From: Canna indica
Taxonomy: Eukaryota; Streptophyta; Magnoliopsida; Zingiberales; Cannaceae
Assembly: GCA_034359265.1 (NCBI GenBank)
Contig: CP136891.1
Location: 78,856,501 to 78,920,500 of the forward strand
DNA: 64,000 bases
Reading direction: 5' to 3'
Shown: positions 46,398 to 59,111 of the stretch, piece by piece
Numbering within the stretch: the stretch's first letter is position 1
Layout: each line of letters opens with the position of its first letter
Made by a program: the position numbers and the translations under genes
The notes under the pieces: model-generated
What the model saw: only the letters and a program-made list of their open reading frames with translations
Told to the model about the DNA's origin: nothing
Databases searched by the model: none

Positions 46398-47429
46398 TTC
46401 TGAACTATGCACGTTTTTTCATTTGTGACCAATTCTAAAATATTATCAAATCGTATCCCGAACTTTGACATTTGTCTCAATTACATCCTCCCGTCAATTC
46501 TCCGTCAGCAGCATCGTTATGGTGATGACGTGGCGTTCTAACGTGGATTAAAATAATATTTTTTTATTAAAAAAATTTAAAAAACCACTTCAATTTATAT
46601 TAAATGATATAAAATAATATTTTTATTTTATATTAAAGAATCACTCCCAGCCATATAAAATCTCTAATGAATTAATATTAATATAGTTCTCTGAAATTAA
46701 TTGGTCTGCAGACCAACTGTGAATCTAAGACACATTTTATATCATTAAGTAATTAAAGTTTATAAATAAATTAGATTTAAATAATTGTAAGTCATATATG
46801 AACATGACTTTAATTATGAATTTTGGACTGAAGTTCCTAAATATCCATATGATATATACAAAGATCGACTATTTGGATATTACGTAACAACCTTCATAAA
46901 TAAACACAAATGTGAATAATTATAAGTCATACCATGAATATAAACTTAGTTAGAAACACTGGATCAAAATTCCTAATTAAAGTCCAAAGACGTCCTTAAT
47001 TGTTATGGACTTAATTTGTTTAAAAGTCTATATTTGGATAATTTTGAAATTTGATCCAATAGAAAATTTAAAATCAACGGCATTTTAAATTTTGCACATA
47101 AATGTTATAATTTTGGCAATTTGGCAAACTTAATTTATGTTTTTATTTTATTTTATCAAAAATATTTATGATTTTGATAATTTGCTCAACAATAAATGGC
47201 CAAATGCAGATAATCATAGCAAAGTAGGTAGGTGAACAAAATCACAGAGAATAAAAAAATCACAGATAACTTAAAAGCTAATTAAAAATATACTATCACT
47301 ACTTGTCATTTTAGAGAACAAAATTAATTAAGGTGGAGCTACCTATCAACTGGAAATATTCGTGCTTATAATTAAGTTAGTCGATATATATTAACTAATA
47401 TCATGACTTTTACTGGAATGAGTTAGTTC
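46398..47429. other. Shared spacer of copy B, no gene
   Basis: Near-identical to 34601-35560 of copy A; AT-rich, without coding signal. Confidence 0.5.
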
Positions 47430-49043
47430 TTTTATTTTGATTTTGATGTATTGGCGCATGTCTCGGAGGAGACTGACATCATCGAGCTTCGGTTCTCCTT
47501 TCACTTGGACCAACAATCAAGATCCACCGTCATTGGCAAAACTTGATCGGATCCTCATCAGCTCCTCAGCTTTCAACTGCCTTCCGAATCTCAAGCTCTC
47601 TGGAGGCTCTCGAAGATTGTCAGATCATACTCGATCCTCTAATTCTTAAACGTGATTCTTTCAGGTCCCGAGGTGCTAAGCCCTTCCAATTCACTTGAAG
47701 CTTTCTCCGATGTTATTCAGGTTGGTCTCTGCAGGCCATCATCTAGAGGGACTAACACCGATTGGTCTCTCAATTGGTGGATTCGCTCTTGGAAGTCTAT
47801 GAGACGTATTCTCAAATATTGGGATCGCCTTGAAAGGAAATCTTGGAAACACAAACGCAAACTTCTTGAAGATAGGATTTTGGAACTCAGCACTATTATT
47901 GACTCGGGTATTAGTTCCACAGCATAGTGGGCACTCCTCAAAGCCGCTAAGGCTGACTTAGATAAACTCTATAACAATGATGACATATACTGGCGACAAC
48001 GTGCGAAGAAGAGGTGGATAAAGGAGGGTGACTGCAATTCCCTGCACTTTCAACAATGCGCGTCCATGAGAACGAAAACAAATTGGATTTCCTCCCTTCG
48101 AACCGACCAGGGCCGCATTTAGAGCCATGAGTTGATCGATGACAGCTTCAGATCCCACTTCAAAGCGGTCCTTGGCTCTTCCCAAAAGCCATTGCTTCAT
48201 GTCCATTGGGACTCAATCCTACAGCCACAACATCACTTGCTTAGGGACCTTGATGCTCCATTCTTGCTCACAGAGGTGCATGATGTCATTAAACACTAAA
48301 AATTTTATAGCACCTGGTCCGGATGGTTTGCCATTGGTATTTTTCAAGAAATTTTGGAGTTCTTTAGGGGCCGACCTGGTCGACATTCTCAATTATCTGC
48401 TTCTTCATCTGGAGGACCTCCATAGGAATAATTCGGTCCTTATCTCTCTCATCCCTAAGAAAGATGGTGCGGATTCAACCAATGACTATTGTCCTATTAG
48501 TCTGGAGAACAGTATCGTCAAGATTTTCTCTAAATTGCTGGCTAACAGACTTGTCCTGCTTATGACCTCTCTCATTGACAACAAACAAGGGGCTTTCACC
48601 CAAGGCCGAAGCACCATGAACTGTTTCATGACGATATCTGAGACCACATGGGCTTGTCATCATCTTGACAGGGATTCGTGTATCATTAAATTCGACTTTG
48701 AACGTGCTTTTGGTTCGGTAAGCTGGGATTTCATCGAAGATATGTTGTCGGCTAGGGGCTTCCCGATTCGGTGTATATCTTGGATTTCCCACCTACTCAA
48801 ATCCTCCTCTTCTGCGGTCAATGTCAACAGTCCCTCCGGCAACCTCTTCACTCATAAGAGAGGACTCTGGCAAAGGAACCCTTTATCTCCTCTCCTTTTC
48901 AACTTAGTTGCTGATGTACTCTCCAGGCTTATCAGTAGAGCCGTGCACATGGGTCAGATTCACGGTGTTCTTCACGAGTTTATCTCGGAGGGAATATCTC
49001 ATTTCTTCTACGCCGATGACTTAATCATGCTCTGTAAGGCCGA
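47430..49043 (+). pseudogene. Plus-strand L1-type LINE, 5' part (endonuclease end and reverse transcriptase)
   Basis: The first piece (47437-47643) has the endonuclease C-terminus FGSPFTWTNNQ...LAKLDRILIS. It is followed by a spacer region (47652-47927) and the reverse transcriptase (48139-49043), with APGPDGLPLVFFKKFW, SLIPKKDGADSTNDYCPISL, GAFTQGRS and the catalytic YADD at 49009-49020. Frameshifts separate the pieces and the 5' end is missing. CACTA B splits it at 49043. Similarity to copy A stops near 47632, although the LINE itself continues. Confidence 0.85.
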
Positions 49044-49469
49044 CACTAGTGGAATAATGGACATCAGCAACGGCCCCAACCGTTGCGACGGAGCCGTGAC
49101 AGAAAAATGTGTTGCTGATAATTTAGCAACGGCCGCTCGGGCCGTTGCTAATAATATTATCAGCAACGGGTTTGCCATGAACTCGATTTCGTTGCTGATA
49201 ACAATTATTAGCAACGACCCACGTGTCTATAGCAACGCCGTTAGTGAAAGACCGTTGCTAAGTCGTTGTTGTATGACATCAGCAACGGCTTATGATACAC
49301 TTTTAGTAACGGCTTTCCCATGGACGACCGTGGGAAAGCCGTTGTTGATGACTACAACCTGCAATTGAAAAAACCTAAAATTCTAAATTTCCATTTAATA
49401 CATTGATACATTATCTGATACATAACTCACACACCCATACATTCATACATACATTCATTCACACATCAA

Positions 49470-49990
49470 TTCTGCGGCTTCTTTATTCGGCAATTCAATC
49501 TCTACCGCAGTTTGTACTTCTGTGATATCAACCGCTGTAGTATCTGGTGGGACTATCGTCTCAGTAACTGGCCAATCAACATTATCATTCAGGTGGAATT
49601 TACCCCCAAGACTATCAAGTATCATAGTTCTATAGGGATTAGATTGACTGGATGAAGAAACACTAGCAGAGGAAGATTCACCATGTGTCTGAACGACATG
49701 ATTGCTCGAAGTCCCAACTTCACGTGACTCCCCGTGACAAGTCCATAGAAAATATCTTGGTGCAAATCATTTACTATATAGATGCAGAGTGACAGTTTCT
49801 CGATCCAAAAATCGTCCATTCAAACAAACGCGGCAGGGACATCAGATTTTATCACCGACGCTAACGAATTTCCTATTTGAATAGACAAAATTTAAGAAGT
49901 AAGTTACGCCTAATCGAAACTCATTCGTTAAAGCTCCACGATCAAGACGTCGGTACATTCAACTTCGATCAGCCGACATGATTCTGTCAA
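49470..49990 (-). pseudogene. TNP2 N-terminal remnant in CACTA B
   Basis: The minus strand reads, with several frame breaks, the same Transpos_assoc region and linker as 57558-58080 of CACTA C, ending near the equivalent of ELPNKEAAE where the internal deletion starts. It has lost the catalytic part. Confidence 0.7.
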
Positions 49991-50051
49991 TCAACGACAA
50001 TTTCTTATGTTAATGCCTTTAGGTCAAATGGTCATATTCCATTCGGGATTT

Positions 50052-50241
50052 ATATTATTTATATTGCACTAAGTATTTCTTTTAACCGCTAACTTCATTC
50101 TAAATTTCGACAGCATCTCCCTACAGTTCTCCAAATACGCATATCATCTGGGTGCGTATCGGAGAACAAGAGAGATGCTGCCGAAATTTAGAATAAGTTA
50201 ACGGTTAAAAGAAAAACGTAAGTGCAATACAAATAATTATA
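50052..50241 (-). ncRNA. Conserved long hairpin (CACTA B)
   Basis: Both halves are near-reverse complements, with inner arms CTCTCTTGTTCTCCGATACG-like and GTTCTCCAAATACGCATA-like around a loop near 50140-50150, and outer arms running through CTAAATTTCGGCAGCATCTC. It matches the hairpin of CACTA C and the weaker one of CACTA A. Retention in a derivative that lost nearly all coding sequence is notable. Confidence 0.5.
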
Positions 50242-50429
50242 TTCCCAAATTATCCAATCAGGGACAATTCAAGGGTTGTTCGTTGTATAAAAGATCATCT
50301 ACTTCTTTTACACGAACATACAACCCCCGAACGGATCTAAGGTTTTTCTAAATCATATCCGACTCGTCGATGCGTACGTGAAACATATCAACTCGTCGGA
50401 TGGATGATTATTTTCTAAATATTTCAAGT

Positions 50430-50580
50430 TAGTTCGAGTCCATAGTGGACAATTCCGAGACGAGTCTAAATTGGACGATTCTGGTGGAAGTCCGAAATGG
50501 ACGATTTCGGCGTGAGTCCGAAATTGACGATTCTGTCGCAAGTCCGAAGTGGACGATTCCGACGCGAGTCCACTGAGGAC
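50430..50580 (-). repeat. 26-bp tandem repeats before the hairpin (CACTA B)
   Basis: About five imperfect units contain GTCCGAAATGGACGATTC-type sequence, each with a GTCC...GGAC inverted pair. They correspond to 56906-57095 in CACTA C. Confidence 0.65.
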
Positions 50581-51293
50581 TACCCCGGACTAATTAACAT
50601 TTTAACTAATTTAAATAATTAACCTACAATTATTAATCTAACTAAATTAATCTAAAAATTACTCTAAACTCTAACAATTAATCTAAACCCTAAAAATTAA
50701 TCTAACAAATTAAACAATTAATTAAATAATTAATTCAAACAATTAATTAAAAATTAAAAATATATATAAATAATATTATATAAGCATTTTCGGCACCGGC
50801 GTCCAGTGTCCGAACACTGCATAAACCACTGGTTGAAACCCTATTTTAAGGGTTTCGGCCGGCTCTAACAAATAGGGGGTCAGAGGCGGCGAGAAATACC
50901 TCGAATCGAATGGGAGGCGGAGGTCAAAACCGGAGGTCGAGGACGGGGCAGCGGCGTCGGCAGCGGCAGCAGCATCGAAAGAGAGCAGCGGCGGCGGGTA
51001 AAGGAAGAGGAAGAAGGGGGCGGGCGCGATCGTGTGCCCTATATAAACTTATCAGCAACGGCTCACTTAGCCGTTAGAAAGTCATTGCTGATAAGTTAAT
51101 CATCAAAAACGGCTCACTTGTCCGTTAGAAAGTCGTAGCGAATGTAATTAATATCTGCAACGGCTCACGTGTCCGTTAGAACACCGTTGCAGATACAACA
51201 TATCTGCAATGGCTTGAGCGACTGTAAGAACTCCGTTGCAAATAGCAACGGCTTGAGCGGCCGTTGCTGAAGAACCAATTTCTAGTAGTGCGA

Positions 51294-52313
51294 CTCTCGT
51301 TGCTTTGAGTGGATATCAACCTTTTGTTTAAATGCTTTGAGCTCTCCACCGGGCTTCGTATCAACAACAAGAAAACTTGTGTTATCCATATTAATGGTGA
51401 CGATCGGACCGCAAGCAGCCTGGCAAATATCATTGGATGTAATATTGGCAATTTTCTGATCAAATATCTCGGCCTCCCCCTCAGAATTGGAAAACCTCTC
51501 AAGGAAGACGTACCAACACAATCTTATCGCCAAGCATGACAGGGTCCTGGCCTCCTGGCAGGGGCTGAATCTTTCTAGAGCCAGTAGACTCACCCTGATC
51601 AATAGTACCTTGACTAGTCAAGCCTTCTATATACTTTCAATCTTTGTTGCACTTCATTGGGTCATCAATAGCTTGGATCAGCGTAGGAGACGTTTTTTCT
51701 AGTGTGGCTCTAGAGACACCAATTGCCACGACAAATTAATCTCTAATCAGTTGGCCTACCCTTCTTGGAGACATTGCGGACGGGGGCTCGGATTAATTGA
51801 TTGATTTACAGTTACATAATAAGGCATGTTTAGTTAGTTGGTTTGGAAAGTGTGGAACAAAAAGGACCTCATATGGACCTCCCTTGCAACCTCCTATTCC
51901 GCTTCTCTGGGCTTCAGGAATCACGATAGAATTTTATTATCACCATTATGTAAAGGGCTTCAGGAATCACCTCCCTTTCAACCTCCTCCTATCCTACTTG
52001 CTATGGTCACCTCGCTATTTTGATTCGCATTCGGTGAAACTGCTCAAATACAAAGCGATCATAATCTGGAGATATATGGAAGGTTTGGATCGAGCGTAAT
52101 AGTCACTATTTTGACACCGCCTCTCATCATCATTTCGAGGTCACCATGGATGGAGCTCTTATGTTTAAACTTGCTACTTGCTCTGTGTAATTCTTTTCTT
52201 TACGGCTCTGTCGCTCTTTAGTTTTTTCTCTTGTTTTACTATATCTTCTCTTTACACTTGCATTTCTCAAATCTCCTGATAAAATATAAGGTTCATATTT
52301 TTCAAAAAAAAAT
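51294..52313 (+). pseudogene. Plus-strand L1-type LINE, 3' part
   Basis: Continues the reverse transcriptase after CACTA B: LLFKCFELSTGLRINNKKT, then FLIKYLGLPLRIGKPL and RASRLTLINSTLTSQAFYIL. The target duplication keeps the phase, but a one-base shift and a stop (TGA near 51306) lie just after the insertion, so the LINE was already broken or decayed afterwards. It ends in a short A run at 52305-52313, the poly(A) tail. Confidence 0.8.
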
Positions 52314-53368
52314 TGTTACTATCAATTTGAATCATAATGTTAGCACTATGTGTAGGCTAAAAAGTAAAATATGATTTGAGTCTAATAATTAAATCAATAT
52401 GTATCTGACTCCAACCAACCTGTGGCTTGGACATAAATCCGAATAATCAAAGTAGATTTTTAATTTGATAGAATTTTAATTCTGGAAAGAAAAATAAAGT
52501 AAGTTGAAAAGTTAGTGACGAAGAACAATGATAATGAGACTGTTATCTACATCATAATTTAATTAAATTTTTACAAGTTTATTTTTGTCTCATTTTACCG
52601 TCAAGCAACACCAAAAGTTTAGTTTAAAGATGGAATGTCTACTATTTTTTGACTTGATGAATTAATCGGAATGAGAGGGGCGCGCTTTGGACGAAGTGAT
52701 TTCTTATCGGGCAATCTTATTGAGAATAATGAGGGCATCTTTGAATACTCAAAGTTTAATATTTGAATAATTTTTTAAGAAATCGCTTGAGTTTTAACAA
52801 ATGCTACTCTAAGATTTATTGATTGGTTGAGCGCGTTCAAACATTGCTCCAGAGTTTCTTCCTAGGCAGCAATCCAGAAGAATTGGACGCTCGAAACGAC
52901 CGGTCAAAGAAATTGATCCAAAGCTCGAGTGCCCTTAGATCTGGAAGGATTATATATTTTCTTTTGAAGACTCCGACTTTTGGAAATGTCGGGCGAAAAT
53001 GCCCTTCCGGGAGGTAGGTAAGTCGGCATGACGTAATTATTAATAAACATCAATGAATCTTGTCTGAAGTGAAGACAATTCTATAGATATTAATACATGT
53101 GGCATGGAAGTACTTTTGGCTTATATATAATGCATTGTAACGTACTGACATGGTTCAGTAACCGAAGGATGAAAGGAAACACGTGAACTAATGCATTATT
53201 TGTCTTCTAGTTACAGAGACGAGGATTACTTGTTTTTTCCCCTCACTTCTGGTGGCCAACTCAATTAATGAGACCATAAGGCATCTACGTACGTAATGTG
53301 TTGTTTTCTTTTAGAGAAATATCTGATTGTAAGAACGTTCGTACCAATTATATCAATCGTCGAGCCTG
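52314..53368. other. Intergenic, no gene
   Basis: AT-rich sequence without recognisable coding or repeat signal. The short frame at 52823-53017 has no family features. Confidence 0.4.
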
Positions 53369-56300
53369 GCTTGCAATTTTTTATGAGCAAAAATTATTTT
53401 TTGGTTTGATTTTAGTGAAATTAAAATTTTAATTTTGAAAATTTGATTTCGATTTTTAGTTTTCAATTTTTTTAAAATGTGTTTGGTTAAGAAAAATAAT
53501 ATCGATTTTAGTAAGTTGAAATCAATGAATATTTATTTGATTATAAAAAATAATATTAATTTATCTTAAATATTTTTAGTAGTAATTAAATATTTAGTTA
53601 GTTTACAAAATTAAATATTTGCAAAAATATAGTTATAAAATATTTATATAATTAAATTAATTAAATTATTAATAATTTTAAAAAAATTTGTTAATTAGAT
53701 ATAAAAATTAATTAATAATTATTACAAATTTTCAAAAAAAAAAATCCAATGGTCTAAAATTAATTTTGATTAAATTATAAATAGATTGACTTTAAGAAAA
53801 TTGAGTTATTTAAAATTTGGATTTGAGTCAATTAGATATAAATTCATTTAATTAATTTATAAATTTAAGATAATAGTTTGAGTTGAAAATGATTATTTTT
53901 ATTTTTATTTTTATTTTTAAAAATTAGATATAGTTTGATTTATTTTTAAATTAATTAATTTTATAAAAAAATTAATTAATTTTATCAATTCAGCTTTATA
54001 TGTTTATAAAATATTAATTATGTATTTGCAGTTAGTTTATAAAATTACAATTTGCTAATATGGCTGTAAAATATTTGTTAGATTTAATTAAGTTATTGGT
54101 AATTTAAGATTTTTTTATTCAATTAGATATAAAATTAATTAATAAATATTTAAAATTTCAAAAAATTAAGTTCAATGGTCTAAAATTTATTTTGATTAAA
54201 TTATAAATAGATAAACTTTAAGAAAATTGAGTTATTTTAAAAATTAGATTTGACACAATTAGATATAAATTGGTTTAATTAATTTGTCAATTTAAGATAA
54301 TAATTTGAGTTGAAAAGAGTGATTTTTAGTTTTATTTTTATAAATTAGATATAGTTTGATTTATTTGTAAATTAATTGATTTTATAAAAAAAGTATTATA
54401 ATTACAATGTAATACTCGAAAAATATCTAAATTTATATTTAATTATTTCAACGAGAAAATTTGAATGCGCATCGAAGCAGGCCGGATGAAACACCGGAGG
54501 GCGTGATTTGAAGATTGGCTTATCAGTGCAAGGTAATTATTTTATTTGAGATTGGTTGGTCCTTAGATGGGTAGTAGGCTTCGAGACAAGTCTAGAGATT
54601 TAGACGAAACTCGAATCAGACTTGAAATGGTTAAGTTATAGCTTGTTTTAGACTTAACTTGAGTTAAGGGGCATTTTCATCATTTGCTAAATGGGGTTCC
54701 AATATTTATACCTTCCCCAACAGGGGATGCACGACTCATAGCAGCAGCCGCACACCTCTTTGGCGCTCGAAGGAGGGAGAAGGTGAGGGAGAAGACTCGA
54801 ATCTCGGCGCTTCCGGATTTCGTCGACACAGGAACGCGGTGGGCCATCTTCCTTTTCGGTTCTTTTTTCCTGTGAGTGGTTCCCTTGCCCTTAACAATAG
54901 ATTCCATGTTTTACCAACTGTCCCTTATAATTAAGGAATTTTCCGAATTTTATCTTGAATTGTCGTGATTTCTCGGATGCTAGATATTGGGTTGTGTTGT
55001 ATTTTTTGGTCATTGTTTCCTTATGCGAGTTTTAAAGTTCGACAACCCCTATTGGTGGCCCTAGAGGATTAGGGCCGACTGAACCATGAAAGAGGGGTTT
55101 GTCCTTGAACTCTCGATTTGGATTTATGTTGTTTCATCCCCTCTATGTTGCGTAAATTAAACACCCTAGTAGGAAGGACTAGGAGGGCCGACCGCATAGG
55201 ACTACCCTAAACCTAGGGTAGGGACGAATGGTTAGGGCCACAAAAATTGACATAAATATCTCTTAAAAATCCTTGATGTAGTCCTTATGATGTTTAAAAT
55301 TGTTCTTGTATTTTATTGCATGAAACACGAATTAATACGGTCGGCCACGCTAGGGTTACCCTAGGGTTTTAGGATAGGGCGAATAGGGGCATTTGTGTAA
55401 TTTAAAGACAACTATGACATTGTATGCTCTTAGTTCACTTAGTAATGACATCATTCTTACAAAGTAGATTATGAATAATTGTAAGGTTGTACATGTATGC
55501 AAAACCCTTAAGTTCTATCCTACACTTTAGGGTCAATACTGTAAAACACGAGCTATTGGAAAAACGGTAAAGGGTGGAGACTTAATATGGATATTTAGGC
55601 CGATTCTTAAGGCTACAAAACTCCGAGTTTCTTGAGAGCTATGCATACCTCATCCTATGTTTTTGTGCATGAAAATTCTAGATAAATTCCTAATAGATCA
55701 TATTGTTAAATGTCGTTTGTAATTTTATTATATTACCTGCATGTGATGTGGATGTGTATGTGCTTGTATGATTGGAATATTGTCAATTTGGTTAACTAGT
55801 GGATTGTGACTGGGATATTGTCATCTTGATCAACTGGTGGTCGGGTAGAATGACGTCGGTGAGCCACTCTGACGGACAACCCTGGAGTGGCATTAGCGGG
55901 AGGGTCTTACCCAACCACTGAAATATTTTTTTGGGTTCATCTCAGGGACTCATGCTCGAGGGTCGCTAGTCTTGAACTAGCCAAAAGACCCCTAACCATA
56001 TTATGGTTACATTATTATCAGCATGAGGGTGATCGGCACGGGATGCCAGATTTATATGAATTGTATGGATGTATGGATGTATATATTATATGCATTGGTT
56101 TTACATACTTGTATCATTTCATTATGGTTATACACTACTAGAAACTTGGTCTTCAGCAACGGCTATCAGCAACGACCGCTCAAGCCGTTGCTATTTGCAA
56201 CGGCGTTCTTACGGCCGCTCGAGCCGTTGCAGATATTTGTATCTGCAACGGCGTTCTAACGGACACCCGAGCCGTTGCTGATTATTTTAATTATCAACAA

Positions 56301-56905
56301 CGGCTTTCTGACGGAAAGGCGAGCCGTTGCTGATATTTTAATTATCAGCAACGGCTTTCTAACGGACAAGTGGGCCGTTGCTGATGATAACTTATCAGCA
56401 ACGGCTTTCTAACGGGCGAGTGAGCTGTTGCTGATAAGTTTATATAGGGCACCGGTCGCGCCCGACCCTTCTTCCTCTCGCTGCTGCCGCCGCCGCTGCT
56501 GCTCTCGCCTCTCGCCGCCGCCGCCGCCGCTGCTGTCGACGCCGACGATGCCTCTTCCTCCTCCCGCTGCTGCCGACTTGTTTAGGTATGCCTCGCCGGC
56601 CGGCCGTCTCTTCCCGTTGCGGCCGGCGGGAATCAATTCGACCAAAACCCTATTTCCAGGGTTTCGGCCGGCGGCGGTCGACCGATGGCCGCCGCCGGAC
56701 CTTGTACAGTGGCCGAACAGTGTGTCCGGCCACTGTACGCCGGCGCCGGAGGGTGGACTCCGGCGCCAGAATTTATAATTATATATATATTTTATATTGT
56801 TTTATAATTGTTAATTAATTGTTAATTAATTGTTTTATAATTGTTAATTAATTGTTTAGATTAACTGTTTAATTTATTAGATTAATTATTAGGGTTTAGA
56901 TTAAT

Positions 56906-57095
56906 TTTGGACGCGCACCGGAATCGTCCACTTCGGACGCGCGCCGGTTTGTCCACTTCGGACGCGCGCCGGAATCATCCAATTCAGACTCGCGCTGGAA
57001 TCGTCCACTTCGGACGCGCGCCGGAATCGTCCACTTCGGACGCACGCCGAAATTGTCCACTTCGAATGCGCGCCGAAATCGTCCAATATGGACTC
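56906..57095 (+). repeat. 26-bp tandem repeats before the hairpin (CACTA C)
   Basis: Seven imperfect units of TTCGGACGCGCGCCGGAATC plus GTCCAC follow one another. Each joint forms GTCCACTTCGGAC, an inverted repeat resembling the GTCC...GGAC box at 57259-57280. Confidence 0.75.
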
Positions 57096-57293
57096 GAACT
57101 GTCTCGAAACATTTACAAAATAATCATCCATCCGACGAGTTGATATGTTTCACGTACGCATCGACGAGTCGGATATGATTTAGCAAAACCTTAGATCCGT
57201 TCGGGGATTGTATGTTCGTGTAAAAGAAGTAGATGATCTTTTATACGACGTACAATTCTTGAATTGTCCCTGATTGGACAATTTGGGAATATA

Positions 57294-57483
57294 GTTATTT
57301 GTACTGCACTTACGTTTTTATTTTAACTGTTAACTAATTATTCTAAATTTCGGCAACATCTCTCTTGTTCTTCGATACGCGCCCAGATGATATGCGTATT
57401 CGGAGAACTGTAGGGAGATGCTGCCGAAATTTAGAATAATTAGTTAACAGTTAAAATAAAAATGTAAGTGCAGTACGAATAAC
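57294..57483 (+). ncRNA. Conserved near-perfect hairpin upstream of TNP2 (CACTA C)
   Basis: Left arm 57294-57380 and right arm 57399-57483 pair over about 85 bp with only a few mismatches and small bulges; the loop is near 57381-57398. Arms run from GTACTGCACTTAC through TTAACTGTTAACTAATTATT and AAATTTCGGCA to ACATCTC. It ends 74 bases before the ATG at 57558. Length, stem quality and conservation resemble young plant microRNA precursors, but expression evidence is absent. Confidence 0.6.
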
Positions 57484-57557
57484 ATAAATCCCGAATGGAA
57501 TAAGACAATCTCACCTAAAGACATTAACCAAAGAAATTGCCATTGATTGGCAGAATC

Positions 57558-59033
57558 ATGTCGGCTGATCGAAGTTGGATGTACCGACGTCTTGATCATG
57601 GAGCTTTAACGAATGAGTTTCGATTAGGCGTAACGTACTTCCTAAATTTCGCCTATTCGAATCAGAATTTCATTAGCATGGGTGATCAAATCCGATGTCC
57701 GTGCCGCATTTGTTCAAATAAACGATTTTTGGATCGGGAGACTGTCACTCTGCATCTATATACCAAAGGATTTGCACCAAGATATTTTCTATGGACTTGT
57801 CACGGGGAGTCACGCGAAGTCGGGACGTCGAACAATCCTGTCGTTCAGACATATGGTGAATCTTCCTCTGCTGGTGCTTCTTCATCCAGTCAATGTAATC
57901 CCTATAGAACTATATATGATACTTGATAGTCTTGGGGGTCAATTCCGCCTGAATGATAATGTTGATTGGCCAGTTCTTCAGACATCAGTCCCACCAGATA
58001 CTACAGCGGTTGATATCACAGAAGTAGGGGCTGCGGTAGAGATTGAATTACCGAATAAAGAAGCTGCAGAATTTTACGAGATGTTGAAAGCTGCCGATGA
58101 ACCTTTGTATGAGAATTGTCCTAAATACACTAGGTTTTCAGCAATGACACAGCTCTTAAACATCAAGGCCGATTGTAATATCAGCGGAGTTGCGTATGAT
58201 CGGATTGCTGGATTGATTAATGGAATGCTGCCTACTGATAACAAGTTTGAGCCTACTTTTTATAAGACTAAAAAGCTAATGAGAAAATTGGGGCTTGGGT
58301 ACGAAAAAATACACGCGTGCCAAAATAACTGCATTTTATATTATAAAGAAAATGTGCAGTTGGATAAATGCCCTGTATGTCAACACCCTCGTAACAAGGA
58401 GAAGAAATCGGTCCGACAGAAAAATATCCCGTTTAAGGTGCTTCGGTATTTTCCACTAACATCGAGGCTTCAAAGATTATTCATGTCGGAAAAGACAGCC
58501 CCCTACATGAGTTGGCATGCAAGAAGTCGTGATGATACAGTAATGACTCATCCATCTGACAGTGAAGCATGGAAACATTTGGATACATGTTATCCTTCAT
58601 TTGCTAGGGATACTAGAAATATCAGATTGGGATTGTGCACAGATGGTTTTAATCTGTTTGGACATTCTGCAACTCCTTATTCAGTTTGGCCAGTGCTGCT
58701 GACAGTTTATAATTTGCCACCGTCAATGTGCATGAAAGATGAATTTATTTATCTTTCGATGATTATTCCGGGTCCTAAGGGTCCGCGAAAAGAAATTGAC
58801 AAATTTCTCAGACCCTTGATAGATGAATTGAAAACATTGTGGAGAGCTTCGGAGTCTCCGATCGGTGAGACTCCAGCACTTACTCATGCTGCTGATCCTC
58901 CTGTTGCTGATCCTCATGAGGATGATACTGCCGAGGCTAGTACATCCAGACGCAGGCGGCCACGCGGGCCGAACAGGTGGCAGCCTCCACCAGCCACAGA
59001 GTCACGTAGATTGATTAGCGTGATTGGGGAGCG
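57558..59033 (+). pseudogene. Truncated TNP2 transposase fused to the start of the second CACTA gene
   Basis: The N-terminal zinc-binding domain (57558-57880: RCPCRICSNKRF, APRYFLWTCHGE) is followed near 57915-57925 by a one-base frameshift. The frame then continues through EKIHACQNNCILYYKE, KVLRYFPLTSRLQRL, RLGLCTDGFNLFG and IIPGPKGPRKEID to DELKTLW (about 58843). There, where other TNP2 proteins continue the catalytic region, the sequence changes to an unrelated Pro/Ala/Arg-rich stretch (RASESPIGET...RRRRPRGPNRW), probably the first exon of the Transposase_24-type gene. It ends at a donor site at 59034. The catalytic core is therefore incomplete. Confidence 0.75.
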
Positions 59034-59111
59034 GTAATATATCATGAATTATGAATCATTACAAATTTATTATATCATAATATAATATTAAAATTTATTT
59101 TTGTTGTGCAG

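Larger units (their letters stand above)
38618..47632 (+). repeat. Segmental duplication, copy B (nearly insertion-free)
   Basis: Collinear with 1-35988. It keeps the pre-insertion state for CACTA A, the nested hAT MITE, the MULE, the SINE and captured-exon segment, the GGTTCGG hAT MITE and the PIF/Harbinger element. Its only obvious private insertion is the hAT MITE at 39179-39699. Confidence 0.85.
49041..51293 (-). mobile_element. CACTA element B, 2.2-kb deletion derivative inside the LINE
   Basis: The element spans 49044-51290 with duplication CGA (49041-49043 and 51291-51293). Ends read CACTAGTGGAATAATGG and, on the minus strand, CACTACTAGAAATTGG. Subterminal ATCAGCAACGGC repeats lie at 49055-49330 and 51050-51275. 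It is the same family as CACTA C, inverted. Its interior joins the 3' non-coding end (to about 49465) directly to codons within the transposase N-terminal part, so most of TNP2 and all of the second gene are deleted. It keeps the hairpin and its upstream repeats. Confidence 0.88.

Noticed and set aside
55887..56281. Short frames at the LTR/CACTA C border
   Set aside because: They run across the insertion joint into subterminal repeats and cannot be real genes.
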